Source: MTP4 sp9310u (GTDB lineage: Archaea > Halobacteriota > Methanosarcinia > Methanosarcinales > Methanosarcinaceae). From it: a DNA stretch of 34,121 bases. Shown here one piece after another: positions 24,348-32,474 of this stretch. Location of the stretch: the NCBI GenBank assembly GCA_030627005.1, contig DAOUSW010000026.1, forward strand, positions 1 to 34,121. The letters run 5' to 3'. Position numbers and translations under genes: made by a program. Numbering within the stretch: the first letter of the stretch is position 1; each line of letters opens with the position of its first letter. The notes below the pieces were generated by a model. The model was not told where the DNA came from, did not search any database, and worked only from the letters and a program-made list of their open reading frames with translations.

Positions 24348-25760
24348 TCAATTTTCCTCCTCAATCTCGATGGAATCAACGGATAGCTCACCTGATAGAA
24401 GTTTGGGGAGCAAGGTATCGCGGAGTTGAGATAATATTCGAATCTGGATATCAAAATTAAGAATCTGCTGATCAATAACTCCTGGAATATGTGAAAATTC
24501 TTCAACAATACTATTTGATGGCTTCAATATTTTTAGTGCTTTTAGGTCTTTTTGATTTATCGAACCAAACACAGTCCCTTCGGAGTCAAAGCTCTTAAAG
24601 TTTCTACTTAAGTCCATCATGGAATAATATGTATAGGCTTCACACCCAGATTTATGGCGAAGTGATGCTAGACCACGACCAATACAACAATCGGAGATTG
24701 CTTTGTTAATATCACCTACTGGTGCTCTTACGCTTAGTAAAGTATCACCTTTTTTAGCCATACGTTTTGGATGCGTACAATAAATTCGATTTTCAGGATA
24801 GCGCCACCCAAAATCCCTTCGACCTTGAAAAAATGGTTTACCTTCCTTATTTTCGTTATATGTGTCTCCTGGAGGAGATTGTCCCATGGTTACATCAAAT
24901 TCCGCACCTATACACGAAGAATCCCATCCTTCCGGAATTATCCCCAACTCCGAATCCTGCATGGCGGCGGGAAACAATTCGGCAGTATTTTTGAGTTGTA
25001 TATAGCATTCTGGCTGTTCGGCCTGCATTTGGTCTAGCTCTTCATCGGTTTTGCCAGAGATAGCACGCATGGCGGCACGGGTTACACCCTCGACATCTTC
25101 ACCCGCTTCAATGGAGGCGATTTTGGCTTTGACCGGCTCAAAATCAACAAACCAGCTTTTGAAAATAGCTTGCGCCATTGCTTCGAGAGTTTGGTTGATT
25201 TGGCGGTTTTTGTGAATTTTATTATCCAGACCGAGGATAATTTCTACGACTTTATTTTGAATTTCCTTTTCAGGATAAGGAACCATAATACTTTTCACTG
25301 ACGTCGATGCTTGTGCTATGGCAGGCACCCCAACTTGAGAAGCATTCATTAGTAAACGATGCTGCCCCACCGGAGAGCGTAAAAAATAATAGATAAAATA
25401 AGGGTTAACTTTTTCTTGATCTAAGGTAACTTTTAATTGGCTTTGAGAAACAACATAACGCTCAAACTTAGAATCATCAGGAATAATCCCTACTTGGCCG
25501 ATTGTACCACGGTGTGTTATTACGATATCTCTGCGAAATGCATTTGACGCTATTAATTCATCGGCCTTTTCTTCAGTTAAAAAATCGAATTTATCTTCTA
25601 CGATAAAATCTCCTGTTAAATTTCCCCCTTTAATTACGGGAACCCCGTCTTCAACGAAATTTTCTGCTTTAATGCGAGAACCAAATGGCCCCATTGCAAT
25701 AGCGTTCTTTGAAGAAGCTTTTAGCTTTTCAATTGGAACCTCTGGCCAATCCGCACTCAT
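24348..25760 (-). CDS. hsdS: type I restriction-modification specificity subunit HsdS
   Basis: DNA-recognition subunit shared by the methylase and the nuclease complex; it determines the bipartite target. The 470 residues show the duplicated layout: TRD1 (residues ~5-170, MGPFGSRIKAENFVEDGVPV motif near the start), central conserved helix (VVEIILGLDNKIHKNRQINQ, then MAQAIFKSWFVDFEPVKAK), TRD2 (from LGIIPEGWDSSCIG, with VTMGQSPPG and FFQGRRDFG) and a C-terminal conserved helix (IPGVIDQQILNFDIQIRIL, then LRDTLLPKLLSGEL). Both halves look complete. I start at the ATG at 25760 (MSADWPEVPIEKL), which follows GGGGTTGGG and overlaps the end of hsdM by 32 bases; the longer ORF from 25817 adds a basic, non-homologous leader. 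The recognition sequence cannot be predicted by eye. Confidence 0.92.
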   Translation of the reverse strand: MSADWPEVPIEKLKASSKNAIAMGPFGSRIKAENFVEDGVPVIKGGNLTGDFIVEDKFDFLTEEKADELIASNAFRRDIVITHRGTIGQVGIIPDDSKFERYVVSQSQLKVTLDQEKVNPYFIYYFLRSPVGQHRLLMNASQVGVPAIAQASTSVKSIMVPYPEKEIQNKVVEIILGLDNKIHKNRQINQTLEAMAQAIFKSWFVDFEPVKAKIASIEAGEDVEGVTRAAMRAISGKTDEELDQMQAEQPECYIQLKNTAELFPAAMQDSELGIIPEGWDSSCIGAEFDVTMGQSPPGDTYNENKEGKPFFQGRRDFGWRYPENRIYCTHPKRMAKKGDTLLSVRAPVGDINKAISDCCIGRGLASLRHKSGCEAYTYYSMMDLSRNFKSFDSEGTVFGSINQKDLKALKILKPSNSIVEEFSHIPGVIDQQILNFDIQIRILSQLRDTLLPKLLSGELSVDSIEIEEEN

Positions 25761-27480
25761 AACCCAACCCCGCCAAATTCTTTTTAATCTGGTTCTCCAG
25801 ATTGTCATTATCTTCAAACTGAGCTTTCAACTGGCTGGTGAGTGTAGCCATTTTCTCGGCAAAGGGTATCCCGTCATCTTCCTCCGCTTCTGCTCCCACA
25901 TAACGCCCGGGGGTGAGTACAAAGTCATTCTTTTGAATCGCCGCTAAATCTGCCGAAAAACTAAAGCCAGCCTGGTTATCTTCCTCTGACCATTCTCTTT
26001 GCCAATTATGGAAGGTACTTGCTATTTGCTGGATATCTTCAGCCTTAAAATCCCGCAGTACACGGTCTTTCATGTAACCCAGGTTGCGGGCATCGATAAA
26101 CAGTATTTCACCACTTCTGTCTCTTTTACCGTCCTTTGCACTCTTATCTTTGGTTAAAAACCAGATACATGCAGGGATTTGGGTGTTGGTAAAGAGTTGT
26201 CCCGGTAGTGCTACCATACATTCCACCAGGTCTAGCTCGACCAGGGATTTGCGGATTTCACCTTCGTTATTGGTGTTACTGCTCATCGAGCCGTTGGCCA
26301 GTAACAGCCCCATGCTGCCGGTGGGTCTCAGGTGATACAGCATGTGTAACATCCATGCGAAGTTGGCGTTACCTGCCGGTGGGGTAAGAATGCGTTTTTG
26401 GCCGTTGTGATTAACGGTCCAGCGTACATCGTCAGCCAGCTTTTCGTGCCACCACTCCTTCATATTAAAGGGCGGGTTTGCCATCACGAAGTCGGCACGC
26501 AGGTCAGGGTGCTGGTCGTCTAAAAAGGAGTCGGCGTTCTTTTTGCCGAAGTTAAAGTCGATGCCGCGAATGGCCAGGTTCATGGCAGCGAGTTTCCAGG
26601 TGGTGGGGTTGGATTCCTGGCCGTATATGGAGATTTGTTTTTTCTGTTCGGCAGCTTTGTAGTGTTTTACTTTGGCATGTTCTTCAATGAATTTGTCACT
26701 GGAAACAAAAAAACCACCACTGCCCATGGCGGGGTCGTACACACGACCTTTGTAAGGCTCCAGCATTTCCACAATCAAGGTAACGATGGCATTGGGTGTG
26801 TAGTATTGGCCACCCTGTTTGCCTTCGGCAAGGGCAAATTGACCAAGGAAGTATTCGTAAACGTGGCCGAGTATGTCTTTGGACTTCAGGCTAAGTATTT
26901 TGCCTTTGTACTCCGGTTTACTAAAACTGGTAAGGCTAAATCCATTGATCAGGCCAATAAGTTTGTCATCATTCAACTGGTATTGGCTGATGCGGTTGAG
27001 AATACCTTTGAGTTTTGGGTTGACTTTTTCGATGTCGTCGAAGGCGTTATCAATCAACCATGCCACTGAGCGCAGTTTGACGTCTTCGCCTTTTTCGTCT
27101 TTCCAGAGCACGCTGCCGGTGGGAAGGGTGGCTTTTTCTTTAAGGATGTTCCAGCGGGCGGTTTTGGGTACCCAAAAGACGTTTTTTTCGGTGTAGTAGT
27201 CGACAATTTCCAGCTCGGCTTCTATGGCTTCCTCGTATTCTTCATCGCTGTCGTAATCTTCTCTGGGTAGATAATAGATGTTGTCTTCATCGTCTTTTTT
27301 AAACAGCTCGATAAGTTCTTGCTGGCGCTCTTCGAAGGCATCGGACACGTATTTAAGGAAAATTAGCCCAAGCACTATATGTTTGTAGTTGGCGGCATCC
27401 AGGTTAGACCGCAGTTTGTCGGCGGCCTTCCAGAGCTGGTTGTCGAGATCATTTAAAAATTGTTGTTCAATATTGATCAT
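25729..27480 (-). CDS. hsdM: type I restriction-modification DNA methyltransferase HsdM
   Basis: Adenine-N6 DNA methyltransferase subunit that protects the host DNA. The 583 residues have the HsdM N-terminal helical domain (LDNQLWKAADKLRSN, then HIVLGLIFLKYVSDAF), the GGQYYTP region (223-229), SAM-binding motif I DPAMGSGGFF (249-258) and catalytic motif IV NPPF (335-338, in FVMANPPFNMKEWW). ATG at 27480 is chosen over the in-frame TTG three codons upstream; a GGAAG lies about 12 bases before it. First gene of the operon, with hsdS overlapping its end by 32 bases. Sequence style and Glu/Asp-rich insert (DYDSDEEYEEAIEAELE) recall bacterial HsdM proteins. Confidence 0.95.
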   Translation of the reverse strand: MINIEQQFLNDLDNQLWKAADKLRSNLDAANYKHIVLGLIFLKYVSDAFEERQQELIELFKKDDEDNIYYLPREDYDSDEEYEEAIEAELEIVDYYTEKNVFWVPKTARWNILKEKATLPTGSVLWKDEKGEDVKLRSVAWLIDNAFDDIEKVNPKLKGILNRISQYQLNDDKLIGLINGFSLTSFSKPEYKGKILSLKSKDILGHVYEYFLGQFALAEGKQGGQYYTPNAIVTLIVEMLEPYKGRVYDPAMGSGGFFVSSDKFIEEHAKVKHYKAAEQKKQISIYGQESNPTTWKLAAMNLAIRGIDFNFGKKNADSFLDDQHPDLRADFVMANPPFNMKEWWHEKLADDVRWTVNHNGQKRILTPPAGNANFAWMLHMLYHLRPTGSMGLLLANGSMSSNTNNEGEIRKSLVELDLVECMVALPGQLFTNTQIPACIWFLTKDKSAKDGKRDRSGEILFIDARNLGYMKDRVLRDFKAEDIQQIASTFHNWQREWSEEDNQAGFSFSADLAAIQKNDFVLTPGRYVGAEAEEDDGIPFAEKMATLTSQLKAQFEDNDNLENQIKKNLAGLGYECGLARGSN

Positions 27481-28208
27481 TTTTAACAACTTCCATTATC
27501 TAAATTGTAATCGCTTTGATAACACGGTGCAAGTCCATCATCTTTGCAACACCTTTCCTTCACCATATAATATCTATGCTTGTGACAGACTCTATTTTCT
27601 CGGCTTTCCTCTGCAACACTATACAAATTTTCCATTAAATTTGTTTCGCTATTTTTTGAGAAGTTTTTTTATAGCTTTTACTGCAAATAGCATCGAAAAG
27701 AAAGTTTTTTAAAAAAATGTGCTAGTTGACTATCAAAATTAAGAACTGTAGAATTAGTTAGAGTTCAATTTCGTCATTTTTGATGAAAACATTTTTGGAA
27801 ACCTATTGAAACGCAGGAAAGATGTTAGAGGTTTGGGTTTTCTGGGTTTCAGGGGACGGTAGTAGGGGAAGTTAGGGAGCAGTCCGCCGGAGAAATATAA
27901 TAATAAAATTATGTATCAGGCAGGATTCTCCTCACTCTTCCCTTCCCCCGAATTCTTCAAAGAACTCTCCACCCACGGCCCCTCCCGTGAACGAAACTTT
28001 CCCAAACGCAAAACCAGGCACAACTTAAAATTTTCCGGTTCCACTCCGAGCTGCCTTTCAATCGATTTCTACTCCAGGCAGTCCGGAGAGTCAGGGGATA
28101 GAGTTCGGGTTTCTGGGGACGGTAAGCGGGGAAGTGGGAGAGTAGTCCGCCAGCGAAATATAACAAAGAAGTTATATCCAAACAGTCCCACAGGCAGTTT
28201 CCACGACT
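27481..28208. other. long spacer upstream of hsdM with an imperfect ~75-bp direct repeat
   Basis: No convincing gene. An imperfect direct repeat lies at about 27836-27912 and 28103-28175: both copies carry TTTCTGGG, GGGGACGGTA, GGGGAAGT, AGTCCGCC and GAAATATAA in the same order. The first ~350 bases before hsdM are AT rich and must contain its promoter. A 102-codon plus-strand ORF (27911-28219) has biased, repeat-derived composition and no family feature, so it is not called. Confidence 0.5.
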
Positions 28209-28790
28209 TCACTCTTTAATTACTTCCCAGTGTCCACCTCTGGCAGGACCGACTCTTTTGAGGAAACGTTTTTTCTTTAATGTGTTCAGATTCTTTTGAA
28301 CTGCAGATGGATTTATTCCAAGTTTATCGGCAAGTTCTATTTTTGAAATTGATGGATTTGTTTGTAGTAAAATCAGGATCTTACGTTGGTTTTCATTGAG
28401 TTCAGACCACCTTTCAGACCACCTTTCAGACCACCCTTCTACCTTCCTCTCTTCTACCTTTTCTTCACTTTCTTCACTTTCCTCAAAGTACTTTCTCTTA
28501 AAAGTGACAATAAACTGAGTCCCGACCTCTTTAAAATCAGCCTCTGGTTCCATTGAAAGTATCAGGCTTATTCCCCTGCCCCATTTTTCAATCCAGTGAA
28601 TTTCATGGAAAATCTCAGCTATCAGTTCGTTCCTTCGCTCGGAGACCATTTCGGTTTTGATCTGTTCGATTGTTAGTCCGCCGTAAAGAAGGCCCTTGTT
28701 TCTGATTTCCACACGTTTTTTGAAGATGGCTACATTTACGGAATCGTATTCGTAGTAGTCCCTGTGGCAAAAGGCGTTTAATATCCCCAA
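28209..28790 (-). pseudogene. N-terminally truncated AlbA/RecG-like transcriptional regulator remnant
   Basis: About 193 residues match only the C-terminal part of the AlbA_2-containing, RecG-related regulator family (COG2865 type). Seen: NAFCHRDYYEYDSVNVAIFK and VEIRNKGLLYGGLTIEQIK (the ATPase-like NA..HRDY and EIRNPG-type motifs), IHWIEKWGRGISLI (the IEKWGxGI motif), a Glu-rich linker, a microrepeat ERWSERWSE and a winged helix (NENQRKILILLQTNPSIS, then IELADKLGINPSAVQKNLN). The expected N-terminal AlbA_2 domain (~200 residues) is absent. The frame stays open to a stop near 28870, but the extra residues do not resemble the family, and the only early start is a TTG. It is best read as a decayed gene at the island edge; expression of a short DNA-binding fragment is possible. 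Confidence 0.65.
28405..28442. repeat. 12-bp in-frame microrepeat in the regulator remnant
   Basis: The unit TTTCAGACCACC occurs three times in tandem and codes for the Glu-Arg-Trp-Ser repeat between the Glu-rich linker and the winged helix. Its length is a multiple of three, so the frame is kept. Confidence 0.75.
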
Positions 28791-29093
28791 AAAGTTATGT
28801 AAGTACTGCCATTCAATCCCACAAATTCCTTCAGTACCGAATACCTCAAGAAAAGCATATATAACCCATCAAATCTATTTTCCACTACCTGATCTGAAAA
28901 TCAAAAAGGGGATTAAATCTAAACACTTTAAAAGCGTTTAATCATTAACCTGAGGTCAGGGACCGGACAGTTCACCCTAAATAATGCTAAAGTTTTTCAA
29001 GAAGCTGCCCGGAATCTTATACCAGTTAAAAAATTGACTCTTCATAAATATCCTGAATGGGGTAGGATAGGATTAAACAGGACTGGATGATAA
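28791..29093 (+). promoter_or_regulatory. upstream region of gap
   Basis: No gene. The part from 28791 to ~28870 continues the open frame of the regulator remnant without family likeness. GGATGATAAATG at the gap start gives a GGATGAT ribosome binding site. AT-rich DNA around 28895-28950 (including TTAAAAGCGTTTAATC) is a plausible promoter, not pinned down. Confidence 0.35.
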
Positions 29094-30101
29094 ATGTCAA
29101 AAGCTAAAATTGCAGTAAACGGATACGGGACCATCGGTAAGAGAGTAGCTGATGCTGTCCAGGCACAGGACGATATGGAGATCATCGGGGTTGCCAAGAC
29201 CAGGCCTAACTATGAGGCTGCGGTGGCTGCCCAGCTCGGCTATGATATTTACACCCTTGCCGACAGGGTGGAGTCTTTTGAAAAGGCCGGGATCCCGGCA
29301 GCAGGGACTCTTGAGGACATGATCGGGAAGGCTGACCTGGTCGTGGACTGCACCCCCGGAGGGGTGGGGGAAAGCAACAAGGCCGTGTACGAAAAGGCAG
29401 GTGTCAAAGCTATCTGGCAGGGTGGGGAAGACCACGAACTTACCGGGTTTTCCTTTAATGCGGTCTCCAACTACGAAGGGGCTCTCGGGCTCGACTTCGT
29501 GAGGGTGGTTTCCTGTAACACCACCGGGCTTTGCAGGGTCATCTACCCGATAGACCGGGCATTCGGGGTAAAGAAGGCCAGGGTCACCCTGGTAAGGAGG
29601 GCTACCGACCCCAATGATGCTAAGAAGGGGCCGATCAACGCTATCATCCCGGACCCTATAAAGCTTCCTTCCCACCACGGGCCGGACGTAAAAAGCGTGC
29701 TGCCGAATATCGACATCAGCACAATGGCCATGAAGGTCCCGACGACTCTCATGCACCTGCACACCATAAACATGGAACTTGAAAAGGACTGCACTGCTGA
29801 AGACGTCAAGGAAGTGCTGGGTGCCCAGTCGAGGGTCCGTTTCGTTGGCCAGGGTATAGGTTCCACAGCCGAGATCATTGAAGTTGCAAGGGACCTGAAA
29901 CGCCCCAGGAACGATATGTGGGAAAACTGTGTCTGGGACGAGTCCATCACCATATACGAAGGAGAACTCTACTTCATCCAGGCAATCCACCAGGAATCCG
30001 ATGTGGTCCCCGAAAACGTGGACGCAATCCGGGCCATGATGGAACTGGAAAGCAACGGCGCAAAGTCCATCGCGAAAACGAATAAGGCAATCGGACTCTG
30101 A
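29094..30101 (+). CDS. gap: type II glyceraldehyde-3-phosphate dehydrogenase
   Basis: Archaeal-type phosphorylating GAPDH; in methanogens it works chiefly in gluconeogenesis, reducing 1,3-bisphosphoglycerate with NAD(P)H in the cytoplasm. The 335 residues are of normal length. The Rossmann motif is AVNGYGTIGKRVADAV (7-22), and the catalytic Cys141 lies in RVVSCNTTGLCR, the archaeal form of the active-site SCNTT. PSHHGPDVKSVLPNI and the C-terminal WDESITIYEGELYFIQAIHQ are also typical of the type II enzymes. ATG at 29094 has a GGATGAT upstream. It is followed by a hairpin with a T8 run, then by the FBPase and NAD kinase genes on the same strand, a sensible gluconeogenic neighbourhood. A 443-codon opposite-strand ORF is a shadow. 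Confidence 0.96.
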   Translation: MSKAKIAVNGYGTIGKRVADAVQAQDDMEIIGVAKTRPNYEAAVAAQLGYDIYTLADRVESFEKAGIPAAGTLEDMIGKADLVVDCTPGGVGESNKAVYEKAGVKAIWQGGEDHELTGFSFNAVSNYEGALGLDFVRVVSCNTTGLCRVIYPIDRAFGVKKARVTLVRRATDPNDAKKGPINAIIPDPIKLPSHHGPDVKSVLPNIDISTMAMKVPTTLMHLHTINMELEKDCTAEDVKEVLGAQSRVRFVGQGIGSTAEIIEVARDLKRPRNDMWENCVWDESITIYEGELYFIQAIHQESDVVPENVDAIRAMMELESNGAKSIAKTNKAIGL

Positions 30102-30128
30102 GCTCCCTTCCGGGGCTCCTTTTTTTTG
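30100..30128 (+). terminator. hairpin plus T-run after gap
   Basis: GAGCTCCC-TTCC-GGGGCTC (30100-30118) with a short bulge is followed by eight T (30120-30127). This resembles an intrinsic terminator; together with the 104 bases before the next start it suggests the FBPase gene may be transcribed partly on its own. Confidence 0.6.
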
Positions 30129-30174
30129 GAACTCAAAACTCCGAAAACGCAAGGTCTGACCCCGGATATTAGCC

Positions 30175-30238
30175 CTGACAGATAGTAACTCTGACAGATA
30201 TGAGTCCTGACAGATATTAACTCTGACAGATATGAATC
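30175..30238 (+). repeat. four 16-bp tandem repeats spanning the FBPase start codon
   Basis: Units 30175-30190, 30191-30206, 30207-30222 and 30223-30238 all begin CTGACAGAT. The FBPase ATG (30232) lies in unit 4. Units 2-3 create an ATG at 30200 opening a six-codon ORF (M-S-P-D-R-Y) that stops at 30220, 11 bases before the real start, whose product begins M-N-P-D. Confidence 0.85.
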
Positions 30239-31035
30239 CTGATTTCCATTTTTTAAAACTTTGCAGAGAAGCATTTAAAGCTGCTTCTGATGCCACTTCT
30301 GACCTTGCGGGGACCGAGGCTGCAGGCAAGTATGTCTGCATGGGAGCCGACGGGACCCCTACCACGAAGATCGACATTGCGGCCGAGGACGCTATCGTGG
30401 AGGTTCTTAAAGCCGACGGCAGGTCCATGAGAATACTCAGCGAGGAACTGGGGGAGCTGGTAATAGGGAGGTCCCCGGAATTTGCCCTTATCCTGGACCC
30501 CCTGGACGGGACCTACAACGCCTCGACCGGGATTCCCTTCTACAACGTTTCGATAGCTGCAGCTACCCCGGACCTTTCAAATATCAGCTTCGGGTATGTA
30601 AAGAACCTGGCAATTGATGAAGAATACTATGCCGAAGCCGGGAAAGGGGCATACCTGAACGGAAAACCTATCCGGGCTTCCCGGAACTCCGACCTGAAAA
30701 AGTCCTGCATCAGTGTTTACGGCTACCGGCAGAACTCGGAAAAGACCTTTAACATCTACAGAAACGTCCGGAGGGTTCGGCTTCTGGGCAGCGTGGCGCT
30801 CGAACTCTGTTATGTGGCGTCCGGAAAGCTGGATGCCTTTGTGGACGTCCGGCAGGCCCTTCGCCTGACTGATGTGGCTGCAGGGCAGCTCATTTTGACG
30901 GAAGCCGGGGGGCTTGTTACGGACGGATACGGAGAGGATTTAAATCTTCCGGACAATGTTATGAACAGGGTGGATATGGTCGCTTCCAACGGACATGTGC
31001 ACGGGAAACTTTTAAAACTGATTTCAAGGGGATAA
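30232..31035 (+). CDS. inositol monophosphatase-family fructose-1,6-bisphosphatase (class IV)
   Basis: Mg2+-dependent phosphatase of the archaeal IMPase/FBPase family; it can dephosphorylate fructose 1,6-bisphosphate and inositol monophosphate, completing gluconeogenesis from the GAPDH gene just upstream. The 267 residues contain the metal-site signature: Glu71-Glu72 (ILSEELGE), DPLDGT (89-94, in LILDPLDGTYN) and the later RLTDVAAGQLILTEAGG with the third metal Asp. RLLGSVALELCYVASGKLDAFVD is the family segment before it. The start ATG at 30232 sits in a tandem repeat and has no good Shine-Dalgarno sequence; the first residues (MNPDFHFLKLCREAF) lead directly into the first helix of the family, which supports it. 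The stop is one base before the TTG of the NAD kinase gene, so they are co-transcribed. Confidence 0.92.
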   Translation: MNPDFHFLKLCREAFKAASDATSDLAGTEAAGKYVCMGADGTPTTKIDIAAEDAIVEVLKADGRSMRILSEELGELVIGRSPEFALILDPLDGTYNASTGIPFYNVSIAAATPDLSNISFGYVKNLAIDEEYYAEAGKGAYLNGKPIRASRNSDLKKSCISVYGYRQNSEKTFNIYRNVRRVRLLGSVALELCYVASGKLDAFVDVRQALRLTDVAAGQLILTEAGGLVTDGYGEDLNLPDNVMNRVDMVASNGHVHGKLLKLISRG

Positions 31036-31036
31036 T

Positions 31037-31861
31037 TTGTCTATCAAAAAAATAGGGATTGCATCCCGTTGTGACAGGCCTGAAGTGCTGGAGATGGTCA
31101 GGAAAATCCTGGACTGTTTCAGCCATAAGGTGGAAATACTCGTCTCCACTGCCACTGCGGACGTCCTGGGGATTCCAGGGGTCTCGGTTGAAGATATGAG
31201 GGCCGAGGGAGTGGAACTGCTCATAAGCGTGGGAGGAGACGGGACCGTTCTCCGGAACATTGCCAGGATGAAAGACCCCTTGCCCGTCCTCGGCATCAAT
31301 ATGGGCACTCTCGGCTTTCTGGTGGATGTGGAACCCGAGGACGCGATTGAAGCTATAGAAGAAGTACTTTACGGTTTTTCCTATATCGAAAGAATGCGGG
31401 TTGACGTCTACCTGAACGGGAAAATTCTCGATACCGCCACCAACGAAGTCGCAATCATGTCCGCAAAGCCCGCAAAGATCATCCAGTTCGAAGTAAGCGT
31501 GGATGACTGCCCCCTGGACGAAATGCGTGCTGACGGCGTGGTTTTTGCAACCCCTACCGGTTCCACCGCCTATGCCATGAGCGCCGGCGGCCCTATCGTA
31601 AACCCCAGGGTAAATGCCATCGTTGTCGTGCCCGTGGCTCCTTTTAAGCTTTCCTCAAGGCCCTGGGTCATCCCTTCGGACAGTGAGTTCACCGTGCGCC
31701 TTATAGCCTCCGAGGAAGCTGTCGTCGCTATCGACGGGCAGAAGTCCTACAGGATCCGGCCGGAAGATGTGGTGAAAATGAAAAAATCGAAGTTTCCGGC
31801 ACGTTTTGTGAAGGTCTCAGATACCTGCTTTTATGAGAGGGTACAGCGGAAACTGTCCTGA
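31037..31861 (+). CDS. nadK: NAD kinase
   Basis: ATP- or polyphosphate-dependent NAD+ kinase making NADP+ in the cytoplasm. The 274 residues have GGDGT at 66-70 (LLISVGGDGTVLRN), the GINMGTLGFLVDV loop, the ATNEVAI Asn-Glu substrate motif and DGVVFATPTGSTAYAMSAGGP, all diagnostic. The start is a TTG at 31037 with AAGGGGAT as ribosome binding site, one base after the FBPase stop. In some archaea NAD kinase is fused or paired with the IMPase/FBPase domain; here they are separate but adjacent genes, consistent with that functional pairing. No regulatory domain is seen. Confidence 0.94.
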   Translation: MSIKKIGIASRCDRPEVLEMVRKILDCFSHKVEILVSTATADVLGIPGVSVEDMRAEGVELLISVGGDGTVLRNIARMKDPLPVLGINMGTLGFLVDVEPEDAIEAIEEVLYGFSYIERMRVDVYLNGKILDTATNEVAIMSAKPAKIIQFEVSVDDCPLDEMRADGVVFATPTGSTAYAMSAGGPIVNPRVNAIVVVPVAPFKLSSRPWVIPSDSEFTVRLIASEEAVVAIDGQKSYRIRPEDVVKMKKSKFPARFVKVSDTCFYERVQRKLS

Positions 31862-32280
31862 TAAAAGGCTGATAAAAGGCCTTTTTAGTTCCTTTTCACT
31901 TCCTTTTCACTTCCTTTTCACTTCCTTATTTACTTCCTTTTCACTTCTTTTTTACTTCGTTTTTCTTTCTTATTTACTTCTTTTTTACTTCGTTTTTACT
32001 TCCTTTTCACTTCCTTATTTACTTCTTTTTTACTTCGTTTTTCTTCCTTATTTACTTCCTTTTCACTTCCTTTTCATTTCCTTTTCATTTCCTTTTCATT
32101 TCCTTTTTACTTCCTTTTCATTTCCTTTTTACTTCCTTTTCATTTCCTTTTCATTTCCTTTTCACTTCATAATGTATGTTTATGCTGTTAACTGGCCTGA
32201 AAAGGGTTCTTTTTACTTCCCTTTCACTTCTGAACGTATGTTTATGCTGTTACCGGAAATTACTTTCCCCTTTGGATAAC
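31862..32280 (+). repeat. long pyrimidine-rich tract built of ACTTCCTTTTC units
   Basis: From about 31885 to 32170 the plus strand is almost pure T/C/A, made of about two dozen variants of an 11-12 base unit (ACTTCCTTTTC, ATTTCCTTTTC, ACTTCCTTATTT, ACTTCTTTTTT). A direct repeat TATGTTTATGCTGTTA at about 32174-32189 and 32237-32252 closes the region. A 148-codon ORF of Phe/Ser/Leu over it is low-complexity translation. The T-rich strand right after nadK could also terminate transcription. Confidence 0.8.
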
Positions 32281-32474
32281 GTTTATATACATGCAGGTTA
32301 AGCTATCCTTAATCTTACTAAAATATCACATTTTTTGCCTTTAAAAGAATTTTCCAGCCCTGAACGGTTTCCACTCAAGAATTAGGGCGATAGCCGGGGC
32401 AAATTGCGATCTATCATTAAAATTAGTTAAATATGTCCTCATAAGCAGCAAAAACAAGCGCAGGAATCAGTACC
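32281..32474 (+). promoter_or_regulatory. promoter and possible long leader of the homocitrate synthase gene
   Basis: A good TATA box TTTATATAC lies at 32282-32290, predicting transcription near 32311 and a leader of ~165 bases. A second AT-rich candidate (AGTTAAATATG, ~32423-32433) is closer and would give a short leader. No riboswitch family is recognised. Confidence 0.4.

Noticed and set aside
24347..24508. 54-residue N-terminal extension of the SIR2 protein
   Set aside because: It would overlap hsdS by 160 bases, while an ATG with a strong ribosome binding site exists right after the hsdS stop.
29097..30428. 443-codon minus-strand ORF
   Set aside because: Antisense shadow of gap and the start of the FBPase gene, a usual effect of GC-rich third positions.
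31833..32279. 148-codon Phe/Ser/Leu-rich ORF
   Set aside because: Translation of the pyrimidine array; it begins inside nadK and has no complexity.
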